From assembly GCA_027574665.1 (NCBI GenBank), contig CM050656.1, positions 15,141,501 to 15,205,500 on the forward strand: a stretch of 64,000 bases of DNA. The letters are read 5' to 3'. Position numbers and translations under genes: made by a program. The stretch comes from Rhynochetos jubatus. Lineage: Eukaryota > Chordata > Aves > Eurypygiformes > Rhynochetidae. The notes beneath the pieces were generated by a model. The model did not search any database, had not been told where the DNA came from, and was given only the letters and a program-made list of their open reading frames with translations. The number at the start of each line of letters is the position of its first letter. The stretch's first letter is position 1. Of this stretch, positions 62,236 through 64,000 are shown one piece after another.

Positions 62236-64000
62236 AGAGTTTTTCCCTTGGACTACAATGGCACAATGTTAAATGCATTAAACAGGAAATCAGAACCACA
62301 AAAGGCAAAGTTAATTACTACACAGCTGAATATATAAACTAAATAAATTAACCAGGACATGTTGTGCCCAAAGAAGTGGTGCCAAGCATAGCCATTTTGA
62401 GAAGCTGTCACATGGAGGTGTTCAGTGGTTTGCACAGTAGATATAGACTGCTGAATGCCTCCCTTTGAGCCTGACACCGCTGATACTGTATAACCGTAAT
62501 TGAGATCTGATTCCAAACGCTTCTCCCTCTTTTGCTGTTGGCAATCATATCTACCTGTGAGTGGACAAAAGTCCAGATGTAGTAACTCACAGCTGTAACT
62601 TCCTCTCCCAAAATTATATGTGATCAGAATACTTTATATTGAGACTGCTTGGAAAGATTAAAATGGAACTTGTCATCTCTTTCCCAAAAAAGAAAATAAA
62701 CCCGACTTTCTAAACTGAATGAAACCTAGTATAATTAGGTGACAAAGTGAATACCAGACACATAGCACCAAAGCAAAGTGTCTGAAACATAAAAGCCAAG
62801 CAAAATATCCAAGTCTACTTTTCTCATTTTTGTTGAAAGAGTTGGCATGCATGTATAACCAACCATACGTAGCACATCTGCATTCAAAGGCCAATTGTCT
62901 CTTTAAAAATAATTGTAAGACTAATTGTGAGAATGATGAAGTTTGCTAAGACATACATAGCAATGACATGAGACAGCAAAAATACATCCAGCTGTTCTGT
63001 CATTGAAAGAGTCCGGGATTTGCACAATGCAAAAGTTCATAATTTTTTCATTTTTTTCTTTTGTTTTCCTCATGGTCCATGGGTCACAGTTTCATTTTGT
63101 CCTTCTCATCATTAACTTCAAGGGATGAGAGGAATGATTTCACCAGAATATCTCAAAATAATTACAGTATTAAGTTAAGTCCAGTGATTCCTGCTCTTTG
63201 TATCTCTCTGAGCTGTGAAACAGACCCTTTCCTGCTCAGTTCTGTGCTGACACAGTCTCTCCTTGGCTCTTCTCCCACCTCCTGCCCTTTTGTCAATATT
63301 TTCACATTATGTTGCTTAAAATCTTTAGACTATCTGGCACTTCTTTAGGATGTGCTTTGCTTTGAAGTATATGTCAGTAGAAGAAGGAAGTAGATATGGT
63401 ATGATCCGGAACCTTGGATATTCAAAAGATAATTTTGAAAAATCTTCTTTTCAGATAGTTTAATATTTTCTCTGATTTAATCAGAATGTTATTAAATTAA
63501 GGAACAAAATGAGAAGTTGACATTATTCCCTGTAGCTACTACAAAAATAGCTCTGGAAGTAATTTTGTCCATTAAACACTTATAGTGAAAAAAAAAAAAA
63601 AATATTATCATGTTTTGTGATGCCTTTTAAATGTTATTAGAAATCATAGTCAGTAGCCTTTTGCTAACTGCAAACGAGTTTATAGTGCAGTATTCCTAGG
63701 GTAAAATGGCATTTTGACTGTATTACTATGATGAGGTCTGGCAGTCATTAAAGGAAAAGTACACCCCCAGATTTCCTATTTACATCTGATGACACAACAT
63801 ATATATAGGTGGATCCTTGGGCACTGTAAACTCAATAGATACTCTTGAAGCAGCAGTGTATCAGAACCATTCTTTAACAAGCATATAATTAATTTATTTG
63901 TGTCTCTATTCATGGTTAGTTAGTTACTTCTGGTGAATTATTTCTCAGTGAACTAGGATAACACATGTAACATGCAACCTTTCTGTGAGCTTCCTTCCAT

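Larger units (their letters stand above)
52216..64000. other. Gene-free DNA with scattered ancient repeat fragments
   Basis: No gene, RNA or young mobile element is recognised up to the right edge. The block holds T17 at 52748-52764, T22 at 58589-58610, T13 at 62104-62116, A15 at 63588-63602, a CCAA-type run near 60795-60830 and several old repeat fragments listed separately. All open frames are under 100 codons and unrecognised. Confidence 0.55.

Noticed and set aside
1..64000. tRNA, rRNA, CRISPR or bacterial-type operon
   Set aside because: No cloverleaf-like conserved boxes, no regularly spaced identical repeats and no run of co-directed coding frames were seen on either strand.

Overview
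This is a vertebrate, almost certainly avian, nuclear DNA window. The evidence is the transposon content. There are two CR1 LINE copies with the typical avian 3' end (octamer tail, antisense start 'ggtttgggttggaagggacc'). There are also two solo LTRs of kinds I recognise from bird genomes, both flanked by 5-bp duplications, which fits ERVL-type elements. The sequence is AT-rich, with long homopolymer runs and no bacterial gene organisation. Open frames are short and scattered over all six frames. I cannot assign species or chromosome.

Layout. 1-17442 holds no recognisable gene: single-copy-looking AT-rich DNA with a few very degraded old repeats and some TAAT-rich patches that look like conserved non-coding elements. 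17443-17815 is a short, 5'-truncated CR1 on the minus strand. 21081-22030 is a solo LTR on the minus strand, flanked by a perfect AGCTG duplication. 29876-30473 is a second, unrelated solo LTR on the plus strand, with a visible CRE-like site, TATA box and ATTAAA signal. 45838-48994 is the main feature: a roughly 3.2-kb CR1 on the plus strand. It has a largely open endonuclease frame with its key residues, then a reverse transcriptase broken by stops and at least four frame changes, with one catalytic aspartate changed (FADD to FAND). The rest, to 64000, is again gene-free, with scattered ancient repeat debris, homopolymers and one G15AG5 tract.

I found no protein-coding host gene, tRNA, rRNA, CRISPR array or operon. 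The window reads as an intergenic desert or a very long intron. The parts do not form a pathway: the mobile elements are independent insertions of different age, and the only plausible host function is cis-regulatory. I did not find an undescribed biological system. The best leads are the second LTR as a possible promoter, the CR1 leader frame, and the homeodomain/POU-site clusters. All positions of degraded repeats and candidate enhancers are approximate because no alignment could be run.
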